From contig DOUE01000009.1 in NCBI GenBank assembly GCA_003520745.1, positions 96,489-109,834 of the forward strand: 13,346 bases of DNA, written 5' to 3'. The translations under genes were made by a program, and so were the position numbers. How positions within the stretch are numbered: position 1 is the first letter of the stretch; each line of letters begins with the position of its first letter. The stretch comes from Erysipelotrichaceae bacterium. Lineage in GTDB: Bacteria; Bacillota_I; Bacilli_A; Erysipelotrichales; Erysipelotrichaceae. The notes beneath the pieces were generated by a model, which had not been told where the DNA came from, ran no database searches, and was given only the letters and a program-made list of their open reading frames with translations. This document shows positions 6,244-13,273 of the stretch, in pieces.

Positions 6244-6272
6244 TTCGTCAATCTTCCCTTTTGTGCTACAAT
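6244..6272 (+). promoter_or_regulatory. Promoter for ppx-ppk
   Basis: Extended -10 TGCTACAAT (TACAAT at 6267-6272) with a weak -35-like TTCGTC (6244-6249) at 17 nt. It is 27 nt upstream of the ppx start codon. Confidence 0.6.
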
Positions 6273-6299
6273 ATCCTTAACAAAGCAGAGGTGGACCCC

Positions 6300-7211
6300 A
6301 TGAAATACGGCATCATCGACTTAGGTTCCAATACCATCCGTCTCGTCATTTTCAAATATGAAAACGAAATCCTCTCCAAGACGCTCAATGTGAAACGCTC
6401 GACCCAGGCCATCAGTTATGTGGAGAACGGCGAATTGACGGCGGTCGGCATCAAAGCCGTGACCCTGGCATTGCGCGAACTGTTGCTGATCGCGAAGGCG
6501 TTCGATGTGGATGAGATGCATATCTTCGCGACCGCTTCGCTACGCAACATTTCCAACACCCAACAGGCGAAAGAAGCGATCGAGCGCAACCTCAACATCA
6601 AGATCGACTTGTTGAGTGGGGATGAAGAAGCGGTGTTCGGATTCAACGGCGTCAAGCGCGGGGTCGTGCTACCGAAGATCGGCGTCAGCGTGGATATCGG
6701 CGGGGGTTCCTCCGAAATCACGTACTTCGCCAACGGCGTCCCGATCAACAGTATTTCCATTCCTTACGGAAGTCTAAACATGTACCTGAAACACATCCGC
6801 AATATCGTCCCGACCGCCAAGGAACATGAGAAGATGCGGGCGGACATCCAGGATGCGTTGTCGAAAGTCGATTTCCTGACGAACCTGAAAGTCGACAACC
6901 TGGTCGGGATCGGCGGTTCCGCACGATCCATCCTGAAGATCTACCAGGCGCAAAACAACTTGGAAGAATCCATGTACGAACTGATCATCCCGACGGCGGA
7001 AATCACGCGTACCTCGATGATGGTCGAAGGGAAGAAAGCCGCCGGCATCAAACTCTTGTTGGCGTCGGTCCCCGATCGATTGACCACGGCCTTGCCGGGG
7101 GCGATCATCATGGATGAAATCTGCCGTAACGTCCAAGCCAAGAATTTCATGCTTTCCAGATATGGCGTCCGCGAGGGGTATTTCTATTCCCGGATCTTAA
7201 AACAGGAGTAA
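6300..7211 (+). CDS. ppx: Ppx/GppA family exopolyphosphatase
   Basis: A 303-residue ASKHA-fold phosphatase. Motifs in order: DLGSNTIRL (residues 7-15, phosphate 1 loop), ATASLRN (77-83), SGDEEA with the catalytic-type glutamates (106-111), DIGGGSSE (132-139, phosphate 2 loop), a GIGGSARS loop, and SRYGVREG near the C-terminus. The short form has only the two catalytic domains and lacks the C-terminal HD-like domain of E. coli Ppx (513 residues), resembling short bacterial PPX proteins. It hydrolyses terminal phosphate from polyphosphate, or pppGpp; which one cannot be decided here. The frame is open upstream to 6204, but ATG 6300 has GAGGTGG at suitable spacing and starts exactly at the family N-terminus. 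ppk starts 3 nt after the stop. Confidence 0.92.
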   Translation: MKYGIIDLGSNTIRLVIFKYENEILSKTLNVKRSTQAISYVENGELTAVGIKAVTLALRELLLIAKAFDVDEMHIFATASLRNISNTQQAKEAIERNLNIKIDLLSGDEEAVFGFNGVKRGVVLPKIGVSVDIGGGSSEITYFANGVPINSISIPYGSLNMYLKHIRNIVPTAKEHEKMRADIQDALSKVDFLTNLKVDNLVGIGGSARSILKIYQAQNNLEESMYELIIPTAEITRTSMMVEGKKAAGIKLLLASVPDRLTTALPGAIIMDEICRNVQAKNFMLSRYGVREGYFYSRILKQE

Positions 7212-7214
7212 TCC

Positions 7215-9335
7215 ATGCCTGAATTCTATGACAACCGGGAACTGTCCTGGCTAAAATTCAACCATCGTGTCCTTGAAGAAGCTCAGAACGTTGAGAATCC
7301 GCTTTTTGAGCGACTGCGTTTCCTGGCGATCGTCGCCAACAACCTGGATGAGTTCTACATGGTAAGGGTGGGAAGCATGCACGACCAGATTTTGTTGGAA
7401 AAACCTGCCGACAATAAGACCGGGATGAGCGTCCGTGAACAATTGGACGCGGTTTATCTGAAGACGCAGAAGCACAATAAGGATCGAGACAAGGCGTTTG
7501 AGAAGCTGGCGAAAGAGCTGAAGGATAAGAATGTCCATTTCCTGCGGCCGGAGAATCTCTCTTCGGATGAGAAAGAAATGATGAAGCAATATTTCGACCA
7601 AGAGGTGATGCCCTTGCTTTCACCCCAGGTCGTCGACCCCAAACACCCCTTCCCTTTTTTAGCCAACCGTCAGAGCTACATCATCGTCCAGTTGAATATG
7701 AAAAACAGGAAATCGTTGGGGATCATCGCGATCAACCGTCAGTTCTTGAAACCTTTGGTGTTCATTCCAGGCAAGAAAGCCGTGAAGTTCATGCGTATGG
7801 AGGACTTGATCCTGATGTATGCGCAGCGCGTTTTCCGCGATATGGACATCGAAGGAAGATCCGTGGTACGGATCATCCGCAATGCGGATTTGGATGCGGA
7901 AGAAGCGTATTACGACGAAGACATCGATTATCGCGAGTTCATGAAGATGCTGATCAAGAAACGCTCGAAACTGAGACCGGTACGGGTGGAATTCTCCGAA
8001 GACGTCCCGAAAGAATTGAAAGCGATTTTGCGTAAACGCTTGAAATTGACGGCGTCGCAGATGTTCATCGTGAAGTCGCCGCTGAGTTTTGAATTCATCG
8101 CACCGTTGGAAGAGAAACTGCACTCCACCCATCGCGAAACGTTCTTTTATACACAGCTTACCCCGCAGGTCACGCCGTATGCGGAACCCAACACCTCCAT
8201 CATGCGTCAGATTCTGGATCATGACATCTTCATCTCATATCCGTTCCAAAACACAACGCCGGTCTTGAAGCTTCTTCAGGAAGCCGCGTTGGACAAGAAA
8301 GTCGTGGCGATCAAGATCGCCCTTTACCGCGTCGCCAGCGAATCCAAGATCATCGCGGCACTGACGGAAGCGGCGGAGAACGGGAAAGACGTCGTCGTGG
8401 CGATGGAGCTGAAAGCCCGGTTCGACGAAGAGAATAACATCAACTGGTCGGATAAACTGGAAGATGCGGGATGCAAGGTCATCTACGGGGTCGACTACTA
8501 TAAAGTCCATTCGAAGATCATGGTCATTTTGCGGAAGGACGGGAATCTCACGCAGACCTTCACCCATGTCTCTTCCGGCAACTATAACGAAAAGACCTCC
8601 AGGCTGTACACCGACGTCAACCTGATGACCGCAAACAAGGAAATCGGGGAGGATGCTTTGGAGTTCTTCAACCTGCTTCAACTGGCGAAAATCTCCGAAG
8701 CCAACGATTTCACCCATTTCCTGGCTTCCCCGATGGGGATCAAAAACAAGTTCATCGCCTTGATCCAGGAAGAAATCAGGGTCCACAACGTCCATGGGGA
8801 CGGACACATCTTCTTCAAGATGAATTCGCTGACGGATAAGGATGTGTTGGATACCTTGGTCGAAGCGTCGAAAGCAGGCGTTAAGGTCGATCTGTTGGTG
8901 CGGGGGATTTGCTGTCAAATCCCGGGGATCCCCGGCGTCAGCGAAAACATCCGGGTCCGATCGATCATCGGACGCTTCCTGGAACATTCACGGATCTATT
9001 ACTTCCATGCCCACGGGGAGGAGAAGATGTACATCTCTTCCGCCGACTTGATGACACGGAATACGGAAAAACGGGTCGAGTTGGCCTGTCCGGTCTATGA
9101 CGCGAAGATCAAGGAGGAACTGAAGACGATCTTGGCGATCGGTTGGAAAGACAATGTGAATGCCCGGGTGATGGATGAAAAGGGCGATTACAAGCAAGTG
9201 AAGAAAGAAAAGCCGGCGATCAATAGCCAGCTTCAACTGTATCATAGGGCGTATCAGGAAGCGGAGAAGGACTTCCCTGAGACGTTAGAGGTCGATCCGA
9301 TCACCTGGGACGGGATTACCCGGGAAATATTCTAG
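7215..9335 (+). CDS. ppk: Polyphosphate kinase 1
   Basis: A 706-residue PPK1, full length (E. coli 688). It begins with the family signature YDNRELSWLKFNHRVLEEA and LDEFYMVRVG. Catalytic histidines are visible: His432 in YKVHSKIM (autophosphorylated residue, E. coli His435) and His591 in FLEHSRIYYF (E. coli His592). SSGNYNEKTSRLYTDVNLM and LVRGICCQIPGI are further conserved blocks of the phospholipase-D-like C-terminal domains. The enzyme reversibly transfers the gamma-phosphate of ATP to polyphosphate. It follows ppx by 3 nt, with AGGAG before the ATG, so both are made from one transcript. Synthesis and hydrolysis functions in one operon suggest turnover control of the polyphosphate pool. 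Confidence 0.97.
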   Translation: MPEFYDNRELSWLKFNHRVLEEAQNVENPLFERLRFLAIVANNLDEFYMVRVGSMHDQILLEKPADNKTGMSVREQLDAVYLKTQKHNKDRDKAFEKLAKELKDKNVHFLRPENLSSDEKEMMKQYFDQEVMPLLSPQVVDPKHPFPFLANRQSYIIVQLNMKNRKSLGIIAINRQFLKPLVFIPGKKAVKFMRMEDLILMYAQRVFRDMDIEGRSVVRIIRNADLDAEEAYYDEDIDYREFMKMLIKKRSKLRPVRVEFSEDVPKELKAILRKRLKLTASQMFIVKSPLSFEFIAPLEEKLHSTHRETFFYTQLTPQVTPYAEPNTSIMRQILDHDIFISYPFQNTTPVLKLLQEAALDKKVVAIKIALYRVASESKIIAALTEAAENGKDVVVAMELKARFDEENNINWSDKLEDAGCKVIYGVDYYKVHSKIMVILRKDGNLTQTFTHVSSGNYNEKTSRLYTDVNLMTANKEIGEDALEFFNLLQLAKISEANDFTHFLASPMGIKNKFIALIQEEIRVHNVHGDGHIFFKMNSLTDKDVLDTLVEASKAGVKVDLLVRGICCQIPGIPGVSENIRVRSIIGRFLEHSRIYYFHAHGEEKMYISSADLMTRNTEKRVELACPVYDAKIKEELKTILAIGWKDNVNARVMDEKGDYKQVKKEKPAINSQLQLYHRAYQEAEKDFPETLEVDPITWDGITREIF

Positions 9336-9340
9336 CAACG

Positions 9341-9369
9341 AAAAATGGTGATTCGCTCACCATTTTTTT
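9341..9369. terminator. Bidirectional intrinsic terminator between ppk and nagA
   Basis: AAATGGTGA (9343-9351), loop TTCGC, TCACCATTT (9357-9365), with an A-run before and a T-run after, so it works for both strands. It follows the ppk stop closely. The nagA stop codon (9368-9370) overlaps the T-run, so the two convergent genes share it. Confidence 0.9.
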
Positions 9370-10495
9370 ATGTGATTTTCTTCCCTCCCACAAACGTGCC
9401 GAGTAGCTTCATCGACGGATCGACGATGATCAAGTCGGCTTTCTTTCCGACCTTGATCGATCCGATTTGATCGTCGAGGTGAAGGAAGCGGGCGGGATAG
9501 AGACTGGCCATCTTGACGGCTTCTTCCAGAGGTACGATTCTTCGTTCCATGAGTCTGCATAGGTTCTGATAGAGCGTGAAGTAACAGCCTTGGATTCCGC
9601 CATGTTCATCCAGGATCTTACAATCATCACTTACCGTACGTCGATGTCCTTTGAGGGAATATTCTCCTGCGGGTTGTCCGGCCAAGGATACGGAATCGGA
9701 AACCAGGATGATCTTCTCATGTTCCTTCACTCTCAAAATCAAGCGCACCATCTCTTCGCTGACATGGATGAAATCGGTGATCAGTTCGCAAACAATATCA
9801 GGATCCAGTAAGCCGACCCCCATCACCCCGACATCCCTTTGATGCATCACGCCCATGTTGTTTCCGGTATGGGTCAGCGCATCGATGAGGTGCTCCCCGG
9901 TGAAACGTTTGAATTCTTCTGCTTTCATCAGGGTATGTCCGGCGGAAACCTTGATCCCTTGATTGTGCAGATATTCCATCGCTTCCATCGCCCCATCCAA
10001 TTCCGGAGCGATCATGACGTATTTCAATTGATTTCCGCATCGTTGGATCAGCTCTTCCAGATGATCGATCGAGGGCAGGTTAAGTCGTCCGTCGGGTTGA
10101 CGATATCCCGCATACTGCAGGTTGCTGAAATAGGCTTCGAGGTTCAACCCGAGGAAACGCGCAACGTTTTCTTTCGGCGTATAGTCCTTGATCGCTTCGT
10201 AGTTCTCGGGGTCGATGCTGGGGAGACAGGACGTGGTCCCCTGCTTCGCCATTTCATGAAGAAAGAGATCAAATTCGGTTTCATCCAGGATGTTATTGGG
10301 ATCCAATCTCCCTTTGTATCCATGCAGATGGATATCCACCAATCCCGGGAAAACCATGGCGTCCGAGGCATCGAAATCGATGTCCCCAAAGTATTGTTCC
10401 TTGGTGAGGATGCGTTTGATTTCTCCGTCCTTGATTTCGAGATACCCATCGAGAAATCCTTCTTCCGTTAAGATTTTTTTACTTTGGATGATCAT
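9368..10495 (-). CDS. nagA: N-acetylglucosamine-6-phosphate deacetylase, divergent
   Basis: A 375-residue amidohydrolase of NagA length. Motifs in order: PGLVDIHLHG with metal-site His56 and His58, APE with Glu165, SAGHT with His187, LTHTGNNMG with His209, FIHV with His244, and LVSDS with catalytic Asp267. All metal and catalytic positions of NagA are filled, so it should deacetylate GlcNAc-6-P to GlcN-6-P, feeding amino-sugar catabolism or cell-wall recycling. The substrate loop reads HTGNNM where the usual form is HLxNAM, and IQGCYFTL replaces the usual AGSxLxL, so it is a divergent family member with possibly altered acyl or sugar preference. AAAGGAG precedes ATG by 6 nt. It is monocistronic; no nagB is adjacent. 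Confidence 0.87.
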   Translation of the reverse strand: MIIQSKKILTEEGFLDGYLEIKDGEIKRILTKEQYFGDIDFDASDAMVFPGLVDIHLHGYKGRLDPNNILDETEFDLFLHEMAKQGTTSCLPSIDPENYEAIKDYTPKENVARFLGLNLEAYFSNLQYAGYRQPDGRLNLPSIDHLEELIQRCGNQLKYVMIAPELDGAMEAMEYLHNQGIKVSAGHTLMKAEEFKRFTGEHLIDALTHTGNNMGVMHQRDVGVMGVGLLDPDIVCELITDFIHVSEEMVRLILRVKEHEKIILVSDSVSLAGQPAGEYSLKGHRRTVSDDCKILDEHGGIQGCYFTLYQNLCRLMERRIVPLEEAVKMASLYPARFLHLDDQIGSIKVGKKADLIIVDPSMKLLGTFVGGKKIT

Positions 10496-10538
10496 CGTGT
10501 ACTCCTTTGATTGAACTTAATCCTGATTCGTTGGTTTC

Positions 10539-10547
10539 ATTATATCA
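10539..10547 (-). promoter_or_regulatory. Extended -10 promoter of nagA
   Basis: TGATATAAT on the minus strand, a consensus extended -10 (TATAAT at 10539-10544), 44 nt before the nagA start. No convincing -35 lies at 17 nt, and I see no operator palindrome beside it. Confidence 0.65.
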
Positions 10548-10568
10548 TCCTGTACCCCTTCAACATGA

Positions 10569-10597
10569 TAAAAGACGATCGATGGCGTCGATCGTCT
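10569..10597 (-). terminator. Intrinsic terminator of the PHP phosphatase gene
   Basis: AGACGATCGA (10573-10582) and TCGATCGTCT (10588-10597) form a perfect 10-bp stem with a 5-nt loop; the minus strand continues TTTTATC. It follows the gene's stop codon by 8 nt and separates it from nagA. Confidence 0.85.
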
Positions 10598-10605
10598 CGC
10601 GTTTT

Positions 10606-11346
10606 CTATCTTCGCTCCAATACTCCATCCTGAATCAAACGGAGCGGATTGTCGACCATCAGGCGCTTCGCTTCCATCTCCCCGAACTTCTCTTGGATGA
10701 TGGCATAGATACCGCCGAGTCGATTCGTGCGTGTGCCTTGGTGACGGTGGGCATCCGTGGCGACCACATCGCAGTATCCGTCTTCCATCATGCGCCAGGC
10801 GAGTCGATGATTGGCTTCCCTGCTTGGATTCAGCAAACTGGTGCTGTTGATCTGGAAGAAACATCCGAGCGATTTCCAGTATTCGAGTTTCCCGTAGTTT
10901 TCATGGACTTGGGGATAGCGTTCGGGATGGGCGATGATGACCTTATAGCCCAGTTCAAGGACCGTGCAGATCGCCTGGTCCTCGTCGATTTCGAACTGAA
11001 GGTTCTTGTTCCAAGGGATTTCGCAGAGCACCCACTTCGTATCGTTGAGGGTGGCGACCCGTCCATCCCGTAGCCACTCGATCGCCTTGGGTGTCAGCAT
11101 CAGTTCGCTGCCCAGATGAAATTCGATTTTCATGTCTTGCCGCTTCATTTCATCAACGATTTCGCGATAGATCGGGAGAAGCGTTTCTTTATCGTTTTCA
11201 AACTTGATCCCCGGGACGCAATGGCTGGTCGAGATGATATTCGTCATACCATCCGCTTGGGCGACCTTCAGCATCTCGATGGAATCGTATAGGGTTTGCG
11301 CGCCGTCATCCACCCCGAAGAGGATATGGCAATGTGTGTCGATCAT
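10606..11346 (-). CDS. PHP-domain tyrosine-protein phosphatase (CpsB/YwqE-like)
   Basis: A 246-residue PHP-fold metallophosphatase. Metal-binding signatures are MIDTHCHILFGVDDGA (His5, His7), TSHC (His42), GSE (Glu81), IAHPERY (His140) and ATDAH (Asp198, His200). The length and these blocks fit CpsB/CapC/YwqE, manganese-dependent enzymes that dephosphorylate bacterial tyrosine kinases or their exopolysaccharide-related targets. The usual TPHH/TPHY block reads SHC here and the first motif has Cys6 where Ser is common, so it is a slightly divergent member. No capsule genes or BY-kinase are next to it; it has its own promoter and terminator, so a partner elsewhere must be assumed. GGAG lies before ATG. 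A histidinol-phosphatase-like role is a less likely alternative. Confidence 0.85.
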   Translation of the reverse strand: MIDTHCHILFGVDDGAQTLYDSIEMLKVAQADGMTNIISTSHCVPGIKFENDKETLLPIYREIVDEMKRQDMKIEFHLGSELMLTPKAIEWLRDGRVATLNDTKWVLCEIPWNKNLQFEIDEDQAICTVLELGYKVIIAHPERYPQVHENYGKLEYWKSLGCFFQINSTSLLNPSREANHRLAWRMMEDGYCDVVATDAHRHQGTRTNRLGGIYAIIQEKFGEMEAKRLMVDNPLRLIQDGVLERR

Positions 11347-11372
11347 GGTGTTCTCCGTTTACTTGCCTTTTC

Positions 11373-11401
11373 ATTATAGGTTTCAACACCCTGTAATTCA
11401 A
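11373..11401 (-). promoter_or_regulatory. Promoter of the PHP phosphatase gene
   Basis: Minus strand TTGAAT (11396-11401), 17-nt spacer, perfect TATAAT (11373-11378). It is 26 nt upstream of the start codon. Confidence 0.85.
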
Positions 11402-11412
11402 TGAATCCAACC

Positions 11413-11434
11413 AAAAAAGTCCTTTCGGACTTTT
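11413..11434 (-). terminator. Intrinsic terminator of the XRE-ImmA-PIN operon
   Basis: AAAAGTCC (11415-11422), loop TTTC, GGACTTTT (11427-11434). The minus strand continues in a six-T run, giving a classic terminator 13 nt after the PIN-like gene stop. With T-rich sequence on both sides it may also work weakly in the other direction. Confidence 0.87.
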
Positions 11435-11447
11435 GAATAAGCCATTT

Positions 11448-12008
11448 CTATTTGAATTTACCTTGATTACTTTCTCGATCAATCATGTATTCCGTAAATG
11501 TATTGCACGGTAATTTTTGCCTCTTGGCAATCATTTGAGACCAAATCAAGTTTACTTCGGCTTCAGTTAGGATGTTCTTTCTAAATACTTCAAGCAAGAT
11601 TGACGCTGTCGTCATCGATTTCAATCCAAGTTTCTCAATGTAATAGGAGACATCCCTCATATTGTTACTTGCCAAGACTCCATTACGGTAATACGCAAGC
11701 GAGATGGATGCAGCTTCACCTTTACCAATCCAACATCTTCCGTTTAAAGATCCACTTGTCAGATTCAGGTACATCTCCTCTTCTTTCGATTCGATATCAA
11801 GTTTTATCAGTCGAGCTTCTCCGTTTTGAATCAACGTGTCGATTCTGGCTTTCAGTTGTGGAATATTCGGATGGCTGAGTTCCAAATAGACTTGATATGG
11901 GATGGTAATTCTTTCCGGATAAAGTCTGTTAAGCAAGTATTCTGTTCTAGTCCATAGAAATGCGGATAAACAGTCCGTATCGAAGTAAATCTCATCAATC
12001 ATAGGCAT
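11448..12008 (-). CDS. PIN-like domain protein (putative toxin nuclease)
   Basis: About 184-186 residues. Numbered from ATG 12002, the layout of a PIN-type RNase is visible: IYFDTDCLSAF with Asp8 on strand 1, YLELS with Glu41, GKGEAASISLAY with Glu96 (like the GExEAIxLA motif of VapC/DUF3368-type PIN proteins), and VLASNNMRDVSYYIEKLGL with Asp117. The C-terminus is helical and basic. PIN proteins cleave RNA using these acidic metal ligands. The gene overlaps the ImmA gene: ATG 12008 (MPMIDE) and ATG 12002 (MIDEIY) both lie upstream of or at the ImmA TGA (11995-11997), with no Shine-Dalgarno, so coupled translation is likely. The frame extends to 12074 but that part overlaps the ImmA coding region. 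Exact family (DUF4411 or COG2405-like) is not decided. Confidence 0.68.
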   Translation of the reverse strand: MPMIDEIYFDTDCLSAFLWTRTEYLLNRLYPERITIPYQVYLELSHPNIPQLKARIDTLIQNGEARLIKLDIESKEEEMYLNLTSGSLNGRCWIGKGEAASISLAYYRNGVLASNNMRDVSYYIEKLGLKSMTTASILLEVFRKNILTEAEVNLIWSQMIAKRQKLPCNTFTEYMIDRESNQGKFK

Positions 12009-12753
12009 CAACCAAGTCGAGATCGTCTCCGTATACAAGGTCGCTTCTGAATGCTTCGAGAAGCAACTCATCATACTTCCCTTGGGAAATCTTTCCGCTT
12101 TGATTCAGTTTATCTGCCAAGCAGACATATTTACCCAATGTGAAGTGTTGTCGTGACTCGATGGTTGGTTGATAGAGATCCAATGAATACCCAAGACGAT
12201 TCGCAGACGATTGGATTCCCGTCTTCATCGCTTCTGTTTCTTGGACCGAGAGATACCCTTCATCAACAAGCCGCCAAAGAATCGCACCACGACTCATCTG
12301 AAAGTATTGCTCGATCTGGACCACATCATTCACATCAAGCTGACCTTTGCTTTTCCCAAGGGTTTCATGAATGAATTTACGTAATGAATCATGAGGTGCC
12401 AAAAAATAGGAAGCAAATTGGTCCGCTTCTCTTTCAACGGTTTCTTTCGAGCCGTCGATATTCTTATGACAGACGAACTTCCCGAACCTCTCTTGAAAAT
12501 AGAGATGGTAAAGTTCATGGGCTATGGTGAATCTTTGCCTACCATTCGACATCTTCGAGTTCATCGCAATCACCTTAACGTTTTCATCTTTTATACAGAT
12601 TCCACTCATTTCTTCGCTGAAAGGAAAGAAAACAAGTGTAATCTCCATCGAAGATGCAACAAGAGAGAAAATGTCGATCGGTGAATAGGCATCTTCGTTG
12701 AATCTCTTGCGAAGAGATAATGCATCGGAATTTAGCTCGATTTTTTCCTTCAT
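11995..12753 (-). CDS. ImmA/IrrE family metallo-endopeptidase
   Basis: A 252-residue protein with the COG2856 zinc-peptidase core: FTIAHELYHLYF containing HELYH (residues 79-83) and the downstream EREADQFASYFLAP (Glu109/Asp111 region, third zinc ligand). ImmA/IrrE peptidases cleave a partner XRE repressor to release a stress or mobile-element response. The partner here is clearly the XRE protein encoded 1 nt upstream. The C-terminal ~130 residues after the peptidase core form a helical region, with RGAILWRLVDEGYLS typical of this family. GAGAGGG provides the ribosome binding site. The PIN-like gene overlaps its 3' end. The locus has lower GC than the genes to the left. Confidence 0.93.
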   Translation of the reverse strand: MKEKIELNSDALSLRKRFNEDAYSPIDIFSLVASSMEITLVFFPFSEEMSGICIKDENVKVIAMNSKMSNGRQRFTIAHELYHLYFQERFGKFVCHKNIDGSKETVEREADQFASYFLAPHDSLRKFIHETLGKSKGQLDVNDVVQIEQYFQMSRGAILWRLVDEGYLSVQETEAMKTGIQSSANRLGYSLDLYQPTIESRQHFTLGKYVCLADKLNQSGKISQGKYDELLLEAFRSDLVYGDDLDLVDAYD

Positions 12754-12754
12754 A

Positions 12755-13084
12755 TTAGCCCTCTCGATCTAGTTCTTCCATTCGCTTCAAATTCAAAGCA
12801 ATCCGATTGATGTATGCGATCGCAGATAAATCCGCAACACTCAAGTTTGTTGCCCTAAACGCTGTTTTCATACCATTTCCATTAAAGATATCATCAAAAA
12901 ATACATTGACCTCATATCCAAACAACCCAGCACATTTCTCCAAAAACTCGACACTCAATTGACGCTCGTTCTTTTCGAATTTGGAAATGTAGCTTTGATC
13001 GACTTCGAGATAATCCGCCAATTGTTTTTGCGTGATTCCACTCTCTTCTCGTAACGATCTTAATCTTTCCCCTCTGGCTTTCAT
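12755..13084 (-). CDS. XRE-family HTH transcriptional regulator (putative antitoxin/repressor)
   Basis: A 109-residue protein with an N-terminal Cro/C1-type HTH (residues 7-60: LRSLREESGITQKQLADYLE then DQSYISKFEKNERQLSVEFL), the recognition helix lying around QSYISKFE. The ~45-residue tail carries FRATNLSVADLSAIAYINRIALNLKRM, a helical region probably used for partner contact or cleavage. GGAGG lies about 9 nt before ATG. It is the first gene of a three-gene unit and very likely represses its own promoter, being inactivated by the ImmA-type peptidase next door. Whether it neutralises the PIN-like protein as a classic antitoxin is inferred from order and overlap only. Confidence 0.92.
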   Translation of the reverse strand: MKARGERLRSLREESGITQKQLADYLEVDQSYISKFEKNERQLSVEFLEKCAGLFGYEVNVFFDDIFNGNGMKTAFRATNLSVADLSAIAYINRIALNLKRMEELDREG

Positions 13085-13104
13085 TTTTCGCGTCCTCCGT
13101 CATC

Positions 13105-13133
13105 ATTATATCCCAATTTGTCATATTTTTCAT
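13105..13133 (-). promoter_or_regulatory. Promoter of the XRE-ImmA-PIN unit
   Basis: Minus strand perfect -10 TATAAT (13105-13110) with ATGAAA (4 of 6 to consensus) at 17-nt spacing (13128-13133). Transcription starts about 15 nt before the XRE start codon, giving a short leader. GTCATA and TATGAC half-sites lie upstream but are 28 nt apart, so no firm operator can be named. Confidence 0.7.
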
Positions 13134-13237
13134 TTCTTTTTATCGATAATTTATGACTTTCACTGTTTCAATACTTTCATGATGTAGATTCTATATCTGC
13201 ACACCTCCTATATCATCAGCACATTCACGCCCGATCA

Positions 13238-13266
13238 TTGATGATGAGTAACAGGTATGATAGAAT
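13238..13266 (+). promoter_or_regulatory. Divergent plus-strand promoter at right edge
   Basis: TTGATG (13238-13243), exactly 17 nt, then TAGAAT (13261-13266) preceded by TGA, an extended -10. Transcription would begin near 13273 and run rightward out of the window. Confidence 0.6.
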
Positions 13267-13273
13267 TTTGGTA

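Noticed and set aside
6204..6299. Longer ppx start at 6204
   Set aside because: It would include the predicted promoter, lacks a ribosome binding site and adds residues absent from the Ppx/GppA family.
8235..8987. 250-codon open frame on the minus strand (and 187 codons at 7659-8222)
   Set aside because: Both are antisense to ppk, rich in Asp, Arg, His and Val as expected from reading the opposite strand; no ribosome binding site or motif.
9839..10471. 210-codon open frame on the plus strand
   Set aside because: It lies antisense inside the well-supported nagA gene, has low-complexity composition typical of antisense frames and no family motifs.
10507..11073. 188-codon open frame on the plus strand
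   Set aside because: It crosses the terminator of the PHP phosphatase gene and reads antisense through that gene; the sense gene has clear metal motifs.
13150..13200. Possible tiny minus-strand ORF (6 codons) with an upstream AGGAGG near 13203-13209
   Set aside because: The AGGAGG is more than 20 nt from the ATG, GTG options hit a stop at once, and six codons give no evidence of coding.
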